Positions 10,198-18,455 of a stretch of DNA of 64,000 nucleotides are shown here, piece after piece. How positions within the stretch are numbered: position 1 is the first letter of the stretch; each line of letters begins with the position of its first letter. This DNA comes from Naasia sp. GTDB taxonomy: Bacteria; Actinomycetota; Actinomycetes; Actinomycetales; Microbacteriaceae. Under the pieces are notes generated by a model. It searched no databases, was not told the DNA's origin, and saw only the letters and a program-made list of their open reading frames with translations. Where the stretch lies: positions 1 through 64,000 of the forward strand of contig NZ_JAODMK010000007.1 in the NCBI RefSeq assembly GCF_025465545.1, given 5' to 3'. The translations under genes were made by a program, and so were the position numbers.

Positions 10198-10788
10198 ATG
10201 ACCGATACCGCTACTGCCGCGACGGCTGTCAAGGTGCAGCCTCGCCTCAAGCAGAAGTACCGTGCCGAGATCCTCCCGCAGCTCAAGGAGGAATTCGGCT
10301 TCACCAACGTGCATCAGGTGCCGACCCTGATCAAGGTGGTCGTCAACACGGGCGTCGGTGAGGCGGCCCGCGACGGCAAGATCATCGACGGTGCCGTTGC
10401 CGACCTCACCAAGATCACCGGCCAGAAGCCGCAGGTGACGAAGGCGCGCAAGTCCATCGCCCAGTTCAAGCTGCGCGAGGGTCAGCCCATCGGCGCCCAC
10501 GTCACCCTCCGCGGTGACCGGGCCTGGGAGTTCGTCGATCGCCTGATCACGCTCGCCCTGCCCCGCATCCGCGACTTCCGCGGCCTCTCGGACAAGCAGT
10601 TCGACGGCAACGGCAACTACACCTTCGGTCTCCAGGAGCAGAGCGTGTTCCACGAGATCGATCAGGACCGCATCGACCGGGTCCGCGGCTTCGACATCAC
10701 CGTCGTGACCACGGCCAAGACCGATGACGAGGGCCGGGCTCTGCTCCGCGCACTCGGCTTCCCCTTCCGGACCGCCGAGAACTCCTGA
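10198..10788 (+). CDS. rplE: 50S ribosomal protein L5
   Basis: L5 binds 5S rRNA and contacts P-site tRNA. The 196-residue protein has [19 protein letters not shown], the Gly-rich [14 protein letters not shown] loop and the C-terminal [28 protein letters not shown]. The first residues ([13 protein letters not shown]) are a small extension. In most bacteria rpsN follows; here a 114-bp structured gap leads to rpsH. Confidence 0.98.
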   Translation: MTDTATAATAVKVQPRLKQKYRAEILPQLKEEFGFTNVHQVPTLIKVVVNTGVGEAARDGKIIDGAVADLTKITGQKPQVTKARKSIAQFKLREGQPIGAHVTLRGDRAWEFVDRLITLALPRIRDFRGLSDKQFDGNGNYTFGLQEQSVFHEIDQDRIDRVRGFDITVVTTAKTDDEGRALLRALGFPFRTAENS

Positions 10789-10842
10789 CCCCCCTCCTCG
10801 GGAATCTTCTCGCCGCAGCGCGGCTTGAACCCTGAGGCCGAC

Positions 10843-10885
10843 CACCACAGGTCGCATCCCGCGTAACGGGGTGCGAAACCTGGTG
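10843..10885 (+). other. Stable hairpin between rplE and rpsH
   Basis: CGCATCCCG (10853-10861) pairs with CGGGGTGCG (10867-10875) around a CGTAA loop, and AGGT/ACCT plus flanking CACC/GGTG extend the stem with a small bulge. It sits exactly where rpsN is found in many spc operons. Possible roles are mRNA processing or stability; none is shown. Confidence 0.55.
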
Positions 10886-10902
10886 AACAAAGGAAAAACC
10901 GC

Positions 10903-11301
10903 ATGACAATGACCGATCCGGTCGCAGACCTGCTGACCAGGCTGCGCAACGCGAACTCGGCCTTCCACGAGACCGTGGCACTGCCGCACTCCAAGCTCAA
11001 GGGCCACATCGCCGACATCCTGAAGGCGGAGGGCTACATCGCCGACTGGCGCGTCGAGGACGCGCGTGTCGGCAAGACCCTCGTGCTCGACCTCAAGTAC
11101 GGCCCCAGCCGGGAGCGCAGCATCGCCGGCATCAAGCGGGTCTCGAAGCCCGGCCTGCGCGTGTACGCGAAGTCGACGGAGATCCCCAAGGTCCTCGGCG
11201 GACTCGGTGTCGCGATCCTGTCCACCTCGTCGGGCCTGCTCACCGACCGTCAGGCGACCAAGAAGGGCGTGGGTGGGGAAGTCCTCGCCTACGTGTGGTG
11301 A
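10903..11301 (+). CDS. rpsH: 30S ribosomal protein S8
   Basis: S8 is a primary 16S rRNA binder in the 30S body and the spc-operon repressor in E. coli. The 132 residues contain [15 protein letters not shown], the [26 protein letters not shown]-type C-terminal signature and the final GGEVLAYVW. An AAAGGAAAA purine run precedes the ATG. Confidence 0.98.
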   Translation: MTMTDPVADLLTRLRNANSAFHETVALPHSKLKGHIADILKAEGYIADWRVEDARVGKTLVLDLKYGPSRERSIAGIKRVSKPGLRVYAKSTEIPKVLGGLGVAILSTSSGLLTDRQATKKGVGGEVLAYVW

Positions 11302-11307
11302 TCGAGA

Positions 11308-11844
11308 ATGTCGCGAATCGGAAGACTTCCCATTGAGATCCCCTCGGGGGTCGACGTCACGGTCGACGGCCAGTCCGTCACCGTCACGGGCCCGAAGGGT
11401 CAGCTCGGCCTCACGGTCGCCTCGCCCATCGAGGTGAGCGTCGGCGACGGCCAGGTCGTCGTGACCCGGCCCGACGACGAGCGCGAGTCGCGCTCGCTGC
11501 ACGGCCTCACCCGCACCCTCATCGCCAACAACGTGATCGGCGTGACCCAGGGCTACTCCAAGAGCCTGGAGATCGTCGGCACCGGCTACCGCGTGACCGC
11601 ACGCGGCGCCGGCATCGAGTTCGCGCTCGGCTTCTCGCACCCCGTGGTCGTGCAGCCGCCGGCAGGCATCTCCTTCCAGGTGGAGACCAACACCCGGCTG
11701 ACCGTCAGCGGCATCGACAAGCAGGCCGTCGGTGAGGTCGCCGCGAACATCCGGAAGATCCGCAAGCCCGAGCCCTACAAGGGCAAGGGAGTCCGCTATG
11801 CGGGCGAGGTCGTCCTCCGCAAAAACGGAAAGTCAGGTAGGTAG
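11308..11844 (+). CDS. rplF: 50S ribosomal protein L6
   Basis: L6 lies near the factor-binding site of the 50S. The 178 residues hold two L6 repeats, with [14 protein letters not shown] at the start. The conserved C-terminal [19 protein letters not shown] is present, where aminoglycoside-resistance changes map in other species. It is 6 bp after rpsH and 3 bp before rplR. Confidence 0.98.
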   Translation: MSRIGRLPIEIPSGVDVTVDGQSVTVTGPKGQLGLTVASPIEVSVGDGQVVVTRPDDERESRSLHGLTRTLIANNVIGVTQGYSKSLEIVGTGYRVTARGAGIEFALGFSHPVVVQPPAGISFQVETNTRLTVSGIDKQAVGEVAANIRKIRKPEPYKGKGVRYAGEVVLRKNGKSGR

Positions 11845-11847
11845 ATC

Positions 11848-12219
11848 ATGGCCACCGTTATCCGTGGCAAGAGCAAGACGGCTGCGCGCGTCCGGCGCCA
11901 CAGCCGCCTGCGCAAGAAGATCGAGGGCACGGCCGTCCGGCCGCGCCTCGTCGTCAGCCGTTCTGCGCGGCACGTGTTCGTGCAGGTCGTCGACGACACC
12001 AAGGGCCACACCGTGGCGTCCGCATCGACCCTCGAGGCCGACCTCCGGACGTTCGACGGAGACAAGACCGCCAAGGCGCGCAAGGTCGGCGAACTCGTCG
12101 CCGAGCGCGCCAAGCTGGCGGGGATCGACGCGGTCGTCTTCGACCGCGGCGGAAACAAGTACGCGGGCCGCGTCGCGGCGATCGCGGATGGAGCTCGGGA
12201 AGGTGGGCTGAGCCTGTGA
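11848..12219 (+). CDS. rplR: 50S ribosomal protein L18
   Basis: L18 delivers 5S rRNA to the 50S. The 123 residues contain [21 protein letters not shown] and end [23 protein letters not shown]. The stop overlaps the GTG of rpsE by 4 bp. Confidence 0.98.
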   Translation: MATVIRGKSKTAARVRRHSRLRKKIEGTAVRPRLVVSRSARHVFVQVVDDTKGHTVASASTLEADLRTFDGDKTAKARKVGELVAERAKLAGIDAVVFDRGGNKYAGRVAAIADGAREGGLSL

Positions 12220-12932
12220 GCGATGTGACCAGCACGACGCCGGCGGCGACGACGGCGGAGACCAACGAGGCGCTGGTGGAGACCTCTGCGGGTTCCGCCC
12301 CCTCGACGGACACCCGCAACGAGCCGCGCGAGCAGCGCCGGGGCAGCCGCGAGCGCAGCCCCCGCAACGACCGCGGCGGACGTGACGGCGGCAGGGACAG
12401 CCAGTTCCTCGAGCGGGTCGTCACGATCAACCGCGTCTCGAAGGTCGTGAAGGGTGGCCGTCGCTTCAGCTTCACCGCCCTCGTGATCGTCGGTGACGGC
12501 AACGGACTCGTCGGGGTCGGCTACGGCAAGGCCCGCGAGGTCCCCACGGCCATCTCGAAGGGTGTCGAGGAGGCGAAGAAGAACTTCTTCCGCGTCCCCC
12601 GCATCGCGAGCACCATCCCGCACCCCGTGCAGGGTGAGGCCGCGGCCGGTGTGGTGCTCCTGCGCCCCGCCGCCCCGGGTACCGGCGTCATCGCCGGCGG
12701 CCCCGTGCGCGCCGTCCTCGAGTGCGCCGGCATCCACGACGTCCTCTCCAAGTCGCTCGGCTCCAGCAACACGATCAACATCGTGCACGCGACCGTCGCG
12801 GCCCTCCAGGCGCTCGAAGAGCCGGCCGCGGTTGCCGCGCGCCGCGGACTCCCGCTGGAGGACGTCCTCCCGCTCCGGCTGCGACGCGCCCAGGAAGCCG
12901 CCGCCGCCGCCGACCAGAAGGTTGGTGCCTGA
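12216..12932 (+). CDS. rpsE: 30S ribosomal protein S5, N-terminally extended
   Basis: S5 shapes the mRNA channel and decoding fidelity. The conserved part begins near residue 62 ([21 protein letters not shown]) and includes [18 protein letters not shown] and [16 protein letters not shown]. About 60 residues of hydrophilic, Thr/Glu/Arg-rich sequence precede it ([20 protein letters not shown]), giving 238 residues against about 165-200 usually. GTG at 12216 overlaps the rplR stop, supporting the long form. Confidence 0.97.
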   Translation: MSDVTSTTPAATTAETNEALVETSAGSAPSTDTRNEPREQRRGSRERSPRNDRGGRDGGRDSQFLERVVTINRVSKVVKGGRRFSFTALVIVGDGNGLVGVGYGKAREVPTAISKGVEEAKKNFFRVPRIASTIPHPVQGEAAAGVVLLRPAAPGTGVIAGGPVRAVLECAGIHDVLSKSLGSSNTINIVHATVAALQALEEPAAVAARRGLPLEDVLPLRLRRAQEAAAAADQKVGA

Positions 12933-13117
12933 TGGCTGCCCGACTGAAGGTGACCCAGATCAAGTCCAAGGTGAGCGAGAAGCAGAACCAGCGTGACACG
13001 CTGCGTTCGCTCGGCCTCAAGCGAATCGGCCACAGTGTCGAGCGCGAAGACACGCTGCAGAATCGTGGCTACGTGCGTGCCGTCGCCCACCTCGTCAAGG
13101 TTGAGGAGATCGACTGA
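12932..13117 (+). CDS. rpmD: 50S ribosomal protein L30
   Basis: This small 50S protein of 61 residues reads [37 protein letters not shown], and [12 protein letters not shown] at the end. The ATG overlaps the rpsE stop (TGATGG) and its own stop overlaps the rplO ATG, so all three are translationally coupled. Longer upstream readings in this frame are shadows of rpsE. Confidence 0.97.
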   Translation: MAARLKVTQIKSKVSEKQNQRDTLRSLGLKRIGHSVEREDTLQNRGYVRAVAHLVKVEEID

Positions 13118-13752
13118 TGGCCGACGACGCCACGAACGAGGGCACGGCCGCCGCGGCCGAGCCGAAGAAGAGGGCTGCCCCCAAGAAGGCGGCCGGAACC
13201 GAGAGCGCTCCGGCGCAGACCGCGACCAAGGCTCCTGCCGCCCGCGCGGCGGCAGGCGCAGGCACCACGAGCCGCGCCAAGGCCGCGCCCGCGTCGGACG
13301 ACGTCGCTCCCCGTGAGCGCGTGCTGAAGGTGCACCACCTGCGCCCCGCCGCCGGTGCCAAGAAGGACCGGACCCGCGTCGGACGCGGTGAGGGCTCGAA
13401 GGGCAAGACGGCCGGCCGCGGAACCAAGGGCAGCAAGGCCCGCTACCAGGTGCGGCCGGGCTTTGAGGGTGGGCAGATGCCGCTGCACATGCGCACCCCC
13501 AAGCTGCGCGGCTTCAAGAACCCGTTCCGGGTCGAGTACCAGGTCGTGAACCTGGAGAAGCTCGCCGAGCTGTACCCGCAGGGCGGGGACGTCACGGTGG
13601 GTGACCTGGTGGCCAAGGGCGCCGTTCGCAAGAACGAGAAGGTCAAGGTGCTGGGTGACGGCGACATTGCCGTTAAGCTGAACGTTGCTGTCGACAAGGT
13701 CTCCGGCTCCGCCGGGCAGAAGATCGTCGCCGCCGGTGGTTCCATCCGCTAG
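13117..13752 (+). CDS. rplO: 50S ribosomal protein L15 with a long Ala/Lys N-terminal extension
   Basis: L15 is a late-assembly 50S protein. The conserved body starts near residue 68 ([34 protein letters not shown] in segments) and continues to the usual C-terminus. The first ~67 residues are low-complexity Ala/Lys/Thr, making 211 residues against about 147. The ATG overlaps the rpmD stop, favouring the long form; an internal GTG at 13321 is the alternative start for a standard-sized L15. Confidence 0.96.
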   Translation: MADDATNEGTAAAAEPKKRAAPKKAAGTESAPAQTATKAPAARAAAGAGTTSRAKAAPASDDVAPRERVLKVHHLRPAAGAKKDRTRVGRGEGSKGKTAGRGTKGSKARYQVRPGFEGGQMPLHMRTPKLRGFKNPFRVEYQVVNLEKLAELYPQGGDVTVGDLVAKGAVRKNEKVKVLGDGDIAVKLNVAVDKVSGSAGQKIVAAGGSIR

Positions 13753-13788
13753 ACGGAGTGGGGCCGCAGGCTCCAGAACGCGTAACGA

Positions 13789-13820
13789 CGACGTGGCCGG
13801 GGTCCTCCCCGGCCACGTCG
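13789..13820 (+). other. Perfect 14-bp hairpin between rplO and secY
   Basis: The arms CGACGTGGCCGGGG (13789-13802) and CCCCGGCCACGTCG (13807-13820) close on TCCT. No T-run follows, so full termination is unlikely. An attenuator or mRNA-processing signal separating the ribosomal genes from secY-adk is plausible. Confidence 0.65.
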
Positions 13821-13851
13821 CTGTCACTCCAACGAAAGCAGGCAACACCGC

Positions 13852-15174
13852 GTGTTCAGAGCAATAGGGCGCATCTTCCGCACCCCCGACCTGCGGCGCA
13901 AGATCGCGTTCACGCTCGGGATCGTGGCGCTCTTCCGCCTGGGGTCGTTCATCCCGGCGCCGTTCGTCGACTTCGGCAACGTGCAGGCGTGTCTCGCCGA
14001 GAACCAGGGCACGAGCGGCCTCTACGAGCTCGTCAACCTGTTCAGCGGCGGCGCGCTGCTGCAGCTGTCCATCTTCGCGCTCGGCATCATGCCGTACATC
14101 ACCGCGTCGATCATCACCCAGCTGCTGCGCGTGGTCATCCCGCACTTCGAGGCCCTCTACAAGGAGGGCCAGTCCGGCCAGGCGAAGCTGACGCAGTACA
14201 CCCGCTACCTCACCATCGCGCTCGGCGTGCTGCAGTCCACGACTCTGATCACGGTCGCGCGCAGCGGCGCTCTGTTCCCGGCCAACAGCAACCCCGCCTG
14301 TGCGCAGCTCATCACGAACGACGCCTGGTACGTGATCCTCCTCATGGTCGTGACCATGACGGCCGGCACCGGACTGATCATGTGGATGGGCGAGCTGATC
14401 ACCGAGCGCGGCATCGGCAACGGCATGTCCCTGCTGATCTTCACGTCGATCGCGGCCCGGTTCCCCGGCTCGCTCGGCGCCATCGGCCAGGCCCAGGGCA
14501 TCCAGACGCTGATCCTGGTCCTCGCCATCGGGCTCGTGATCGTCGCACTCGTCGTGTTCGTGGAGCAGAGCCAGCGCCGCATCCCCGTGCAGTACGCCAA
14601 GCGAATGGTGGGCCGCCGCACCTACGGCGGCAACAACACCTACATCCCGATCAAGGTCAACATGGCCGGCGTCGTGCCGGTCATCTTCGCGTCCTCGCTG
14701 CTGTACCTGCCCGCCCTCGTCGCGCAGTTCAACCAGCCCGCAGCCGGACAGTCGCCGCAGGCGTGGGTCACCTGGATCCAGAACTACCTGACCAAGGGCG
14801 ACCACCCGCTCTACATGCTCCTGTACTTCCTGCTCATCGTCGGCTTCACCTACTTCTACGTGGCGATCACCTTCAACCCGGAGGAGGTCGCGGACAACAT
14901 GAAGAAGTACGGCGGCTTCATCCCCGGCATCCGCGCGGGACGTCCGACGGCCGAGTACCTCGACTACGTGCTGACGCGGGTGACGCTGCCCGGGTCGATC
15001 TATCTGGGCCTCATCGCTCTGATCCCGCTGATCGCATTCGTGCTGGTCGGCGCCAACACGAACTTCCCGTTCGGCGGCGCCTCGATCCTCATCATCGTCG
15101 GCGTCGGCCTCGAGACGGTCAAGCAGATCGACTCGCAGCTCCAGCAGCGTCACTACGAGGGACTGCTTCGGTGA
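13852..15174 (+). CDS. secY: Preprotein translocase channel subunit SecY
   Basis: SecY forms the protein-conducting membrane channel with SecE and SecG. The 440-residue protein has ten hydrophobic spans. Early motifs are FRLGSFIPAP and LLQLSIFALGIMPYITASII; later ones are GMSLLIFTSI and RVTLPGSIYLG. It starts with GTG at 13852 (VFRAIGRIFRTPDLRRK), preceded by GAAAGCAGG. The stop overlaps the GTG of adk by 4 bp. Confidence 0.98.
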   Translation: MFRAIGRIFRTPDLRRKIAFTLGIVALFRLGSFIPAPFVDFGNVQACLAENQGTSGLYELVNLFSGGALLQLSIFALGIMPYITASIITQLLRVVIPHFEALYKEGQSGQAKLTQYTRYLTIALGVLQSTTLITVARSGALFPANSNPACAQLITNDAWYVILLMVVTMTAGTGLIMWMGELITERGIGNGMSLLIFTSIAARFPGSLGAIGQAQGIQTLILVLAIGLVIVALVVFVEQSQRRIPVQYAKRMVGRRTYGGNNTYIPIKVNMAGVVPVIFASSLLYLPALVAQFNQPAAGQSPQAWVTWIQNYLTKGDHPLYMLLYFLLIVGFTYFYVAITFNPEEVADNMKKYGGFIPGIRAGRPTAEYLDYVLTRVTLPGSIYLGLIALIPLIAFVLVGANTNFPFGGASILIIVGVGLETVKQIDSQLQQRHYEGLLR

Positions 15175-15758
15175 CCCGGCTGCTGCTGATCGGGCCGCCG
15201 GGTGCGGGCAAGGGCACCCAGGCGGCGCGCCTGTCGGAGCGGCTGGGCATCCCCGCCATCTCCACCGGCGACATCTTCCGGGAGAACCTCCGGGCGGGCA
15301 CCGAGCTGGGGCTGCTCGCCAAGTCCTTCATGGACCGTGGCGAGTACGTGCCAGACACCGTGACCAACGACCTGATCGCGGATCGGCTGACCGCAGCGGA
15401 CGCCGACAGCGGCTTCCTGCTCGACGGCTATCCGCGCACGACGGAGCAGGTCCGCACGCTCGATGAGTTCCTCGCGGATCACGGGCACAGCCTGGACGCC
15501 GTCGTGCAGCTGACCGCCGACGAGGACGAGACCGTCTCGCGCCTGCTCAAGCGGGCGCGTGACCAGGGCCGCAGCGATGACACCGAGGCCGTGATCCGGC
15601 ACCGGCTCGAGCTGTACGCCCAGCAGACGGAACCGCTGATCGACGTCTACGCCGACCGCGGTCTCGTCGTCCGCGTCGACGGGCTCGGCTCGATGGACGA
15701 CGTCACCGAGCGCATCGTGGCCGTGCTGTCGGAGCGCGGGATCCGGCAAGCGGCCTAG
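15171..15758 (+). CDS. adk: Adenylate kinase, short-LID form
   Basis: This enzyme interconverts ATP + AMP and 2 ADP. The 195-residue protein begins VTRLLLIGPPGAGKGTQAARL (P-loop), with the AMP-binding STGDIFREN and DGYPRT. The LID is reduced to a short loop with no zinc cysteines, as in other actinobacterial Adk. GTG at 15171 overlaps the secY stop. The map gene, which often follows, is absent; a PTS island begins instead. Confidence 0.97.
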   Translation: MTRLLLIGPPGAGKGTQAARLSERLGIPAISTGDIFRENLRAGTELGLLAKSFMDRGEYVPDTVTNDLIADRLTAADADSGFLLDGYPRTTEQVRTLDEFLADHGHSLDAVVQLTADEDETVSRLLKRARDQGRSDDTEAVIRHRLELYAQQTEPLIDVYADRGLVVRVDGLGSMDDVTERIVAVLSERGIRQAA

Positions 15759-15797
15759 GCGGGACGTCCCGGAGGCACGCGTCCTCGAGCGCGGCCC

Positions 15798-17702
15798 CTA
15801 GGAGTCGATGAGCAGCACCAGCTGCTCGATGAAGGACCCGAAGTCCCGCGAGTCATGCAGCAGCCGGTGCACGTCGGCGGGGTCCGAGAAGACCTCCACG
15901 AACTGCTCGAACACCGTCTGGAAGGCCGCGCGGCCCTCCGCGCTGAACGCGACGAGGGCGACGACGTTCACGCGGCCCTCGCCCCACGGGATGGCGACAT
16001 CGTTGACGGCCACCGCGATCGCCGTCCGGCGGGCCGTCATCGCCATCGCGTGCGGCACCGCGAGCGTCTCCGTGAACGCCGTCGAGGACAGGCTCTCGCG
16101 CTCCAGGGCCCCATCGAGGTACTGCCGGTCGATGTGGCCGAGCTCGATCATCCGCCGGCCCAGCATCTCGATGACGGACGCCTCGTCGGTCCCCGCGACG
16201 TCGCGGAAGAACAGCCGCTCGTCGAAGTAGTTCAGCAGCTCGTCCGCGATGCGGCTCCTGCGCCGATGCCGGCGCACCCTGGACACCGCGGCTCGCACCG
16301 CGTCGAGGTCCGCCGGGGTGGGGAACGGGCTGACCTGCACCACGCCCGGCTGTCCCGCCGGCACGGGCAGCGTCGTGACCACCAGATCGGTGCCACCCGG
16401 AACCGGCAGATCCGTCCTCGTCAGGACCTCGACGATGTGCAGGTCCGCGCCCACCGCCGCCTCCACCCGCTGGCGGAGGATCTCGCCGAGGTCGTGATAG
16501 CCGGGCACGACGACGGTGGCCGTGACCTCGTCGGCGGGACGCGCGTGCCCCTCGAGGTGCGAGCCGATGTGCAGCGCGATGAACGCGATCTCGTCGTCGC
16601 TGACGCTGATCCGGAACTCGCGCTGGATCTCGCTCGCCAGGTAGACCGCGAGCTCGTAGGTCATCGGGTACGACGTCTTGATCGAGCGGGCGAGCGGGTT
16701 GCGGGTCGCGGTCCCTGCCCTCGCGCGCGCCACCAGATTGCGCACGTGCAGGGTGAGGCGGAGGAGGAACGCCTCGTCATCGAGATCCACCAGGTACTCG
16801 CGCTCCGCGCGCTCGAGGAGGCGCCGCAGGATCGCCAGGTCCTCCGCCACCTCCGCCGACTCGGCGAGCGCCGGGTCGCCGCGGCGGGTGCCCACCCGCG
16901 TGGTGAGGAGCAGGGCCAGGGAGGCCAGCTCGCCGGGCGGGAGCGCAGTGTCGAAGTGCCGCCGCACGACCGCGGCCAGTGCGCTCTGCAGGTCCGGCGA
17001 CTCGGGCTCGGGGGAGTCGCCGCCCGGCCTGAGCTGCCGGCGCCGCGAGCGCTCCACCGCGATCGCCGTGTGCACGAGCACGCCGTCGAGCCCGAACTCG
17101 TTCACGGCGTAGCCGGACCGCTGCAGCAGCTCGATCACGTCGGACTTGAAGCCGCTGAGATCGCCGACGGCGAAGGCCTCCTGCACCTGGCGGAGATCGA
17201 ACATGCCGCGCGCCGTCTCCTCGCGGAAGATGCGGCTGATCAGCCGGCGGAGGGCGTCCTCGGTGCCGTCGAGGCGCACCACATCGCCGGTGCGCACCAG
17301 TTCGGCGCCCGCGTCGCGGGTCAGCTGCCGCACCCGCCGGAGGTCCGACTCGAGCGTCGACTCCGAGACGAAGAGCGCGGACGCCAGGTCATGCACGCCG
17401 AGCCCGTCGGGGGACTGGGCCAGCCGGCTGACGAGGAACGCCACGCGCTCGCGTGGCTTCTCCGGAGCGCCCGAGGAGGCACGGGTGCCCGCCGAGTACT
17501 CCCGATAGGCCTGACGGTTCAGGCGGTAGCCGCTGGTGGACGACGCGATCACGTCGAGAGGCCCCGCCGCCGCCTTGATCGCCGTCACGTAGCTGCGGAT
17601 CGTCCGCGTGCTGACCCCCAGCCGGTCCGCGAGCTCGCCGGCGGCCACCCAGCCCTCAGTGCGGGCCAGGTGCTCGAGGAGCTGCGGCGTCTTGTCGGCC
17701 AT
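15798..17702 (-). CDS. PTS-regulated transcription activator (MtlR/BglG-type PRD protein)
   Basis: This 634-residue regulator probably controls the adjacent mannitol PTS. In order it has a DeoR/HTH_11-like helix-turn-helix (about 8-60), a second HTH (about 85-150), PRD1 (about 180-280, His211), PRD2 (about 295-390, His378 in IALHIGSHLEG), an EIIB(Gat)-like domain (about 393-480) and an EIIA type-2 domain (about 490-634) with phospho-acceptor His551 in AVPHAMAM. The EIIB-like domain reads TATVVVPGYHDLG and lacks the usual phosphorylatable Cys. The gene is divergent from the PTS genes, with a 157-bp intergenic region holding a perfect inverted repeat. The exact symbol (mtlR) is inferred from context. 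Confidence 0.9.
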   Translation of the reverse strand: MADKTPQLLEHLARTEGWVAAGELADRLGVSTRTIRSYVTAIKAAAGPLDVIASSTSGYRLNRQAYREYSAGTRASSGAPEKPRERVAFLVSRLAQSPDGLGVHDLASALFVSESTLESDLRRVRQLTRDAGAELVRTGDVVRLDGTEDALRRLISRIFREETARGMFDLRQVQEAFAVGDLSGFKSDVIELLQRSGYAVNEFGLDGVLVHTAIAVERSRRRQLRPGGDSPEPESPDLQSALAAVVRRHFDTALPPGELASLALLLTTRVGTRRGDPALAESAEVAEDLAILRRLLERAEREYLVDLDDEAFLLRLTLHVRNLVARARAGTATRNPLARSIKTSYPMTYELAVYLASEIQREFRISVSDDEIAFIALHIGSHLEGHARPADEVTATVVVPGYHDLGEILRQRVEAAVGADLHIVEVLTRTDLPVPGGTDLVVTTLPVPAGQPGVVQVSPFPTPADLDAVRAAVSRVRRHRRRSRIADELLNYFDERLFFRDVAGTDEASVIEMLGRRMIELGHIDRQYLDGALERESLSSTAFTETLAVPHAMAMTARRTAIAVAVNDVAIPWGEGRVNVVALVAFSAEGRAAFQTVFEQFVEVFSDPADVHRLLHDSRDFGSFIEQLVLLIDS

Positions 17703-17761
17703 CGTGCCAACTCAACCACCCTTTGCCCGAGGCGGGGCTCCTGCGGCCCGCACGCCGTGCC

Positions 17762-17787
17762 TCTGCTTCCGCCGCCGCGGAAGCAGA
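17762..17787. promoter_or_regulatory. Inverted repeat in the regulator/PTS divergent region
   Basis: TCTGCTTCCGC (17762-17772) and GCGGAAGCAGA (17777-17787) are perfect 11-bp arms separated by 4 bp. They lie between the divergent start codons at 17702 and 17860. This is a candidate operator for the PRD regulator, or a leader hairpin for either transcript. Confidence 0.5.
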
Positions 17788-17859
17788 CTCGCTGGAGGGC
17801 GAGCGCCGGCCGCGAGAGACTGCGGTGAATCCGCTCCATCTCAGACGCAAGGAGGCGCC

Positions 17860-18189
17860 GTGGCCACTGTGCTGCTCGTGTGCGCCGCAGGCGTCTCCGG
17901 AACCTTCCTCGGCCGGCGGATGAGGGACGTGGACCCCGACCTCGTCTGCGTCGTCACGGGCCTCGACTCGCTGGCGTCGGCGCTGCCGTCCGCGGACGCC
18001 GTCCTCGTCGCCCCCCAGCTCGCCTCCTCGCTCGACGCCGTCCGCCGGGCCGCAGCGCCGGTGCCCGTCGCGCTGCTGCCCGCCACCGCGTTCGCCGTCG
18101 GCGGGGCGGAGGCGGCCGTGATGCAAGCCCGCCACGTGCTGGCCTCCCACGCCTACCGTGGCGCCCCGACCCCCGAAAGCAAGGAGTAG
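17860..18189 (+). CDS. Stand-alone EIIB of the lactose/cellobiose PTS family
   Basis: This 109-residue single-domain protein has VLLVCAAGVSG at the start, where Cys8 matches the phospho-Cys loop of EIIB(Lac/Cel). It also has DAVLVAPQLASSL, matching the DxVLLgPQ motif. GTG at 17860 is 4 nt after a strong AAGGAGG; frames opening further upstream lack such a site. No EIIA or EIIC of the same PTS family is present, and the mannitol permease carries its own EIIB. It may therefore be a phosphocarrier with a regulatory role, possibly towards the neighbouring PRD regulator (inference). Confidence 0.8.
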   Translation: MATVLLVCAAGVSGTFLGRRMRDVDPDLVCVVTGLDSLASALPSADAVLVAPQLASSLDAVRRAAAPVPVALLPATAFAVGGAEAAVMQARHVLASHAYRGAPTPESKE

Positions 18190-18191
18190 CC

Positions 18192-18455
18192 GTGCCCGAA
18201 CGCACCGTCGTCGTCGCATCGAGCCACGGGCTGCACGCCCGGCCCGCCGCCCTCTTCTCGCAGGCCGCCGCCAAGGCCGGCGTGCCCGTCAAGCTCACCA
18301 AGGGGGCCAGGACCGTCAACGCCGCGAGCATCCTCGGGGTCATCTCCCTCGGCATCGACCACGGCGACGAGGTCGTCGTGAGCGTCGACGGGGAGGGTGC
18401 CGACGGCGTCCTCGACGAACTGTCGGGGCTCCTCGCCACGGACCACGACGCATGA
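18192..18455 (+). CDS. ptsH: Phosphocarrier protein HPr
   Basis: HPr passes phosphate from EI to the EIIA proteins. The 87-residue protein has catalytic His15 in SHGLHARPA and Ser46 in NAASILGVISLG, the site for regulatory HPr kinase in Firmicutes. GTG at 18192 follows an AAGGAG. The stop overlaps the EI start by 4 bp (ATGA). Placing general PTS genes inside a mannitol cluster suggests this may be the organism's main HPr. Confidence 0.95.
   Translation: MPERTVVVASSHGLHARPAALFSQAAAKAGVPVKLTKGARTVNAASILGVISLGIDHGDEVVVSVDGEGADGVLDELSGLLATDHDA

Noticed and set aside
13069-15153. A 694-codon minus-strand frame
   Set aside because: It lies opposite rplO and secY, both certain, and encodes low-complexity Asp/Arg/His-rich sequence typical of a shadow frame.
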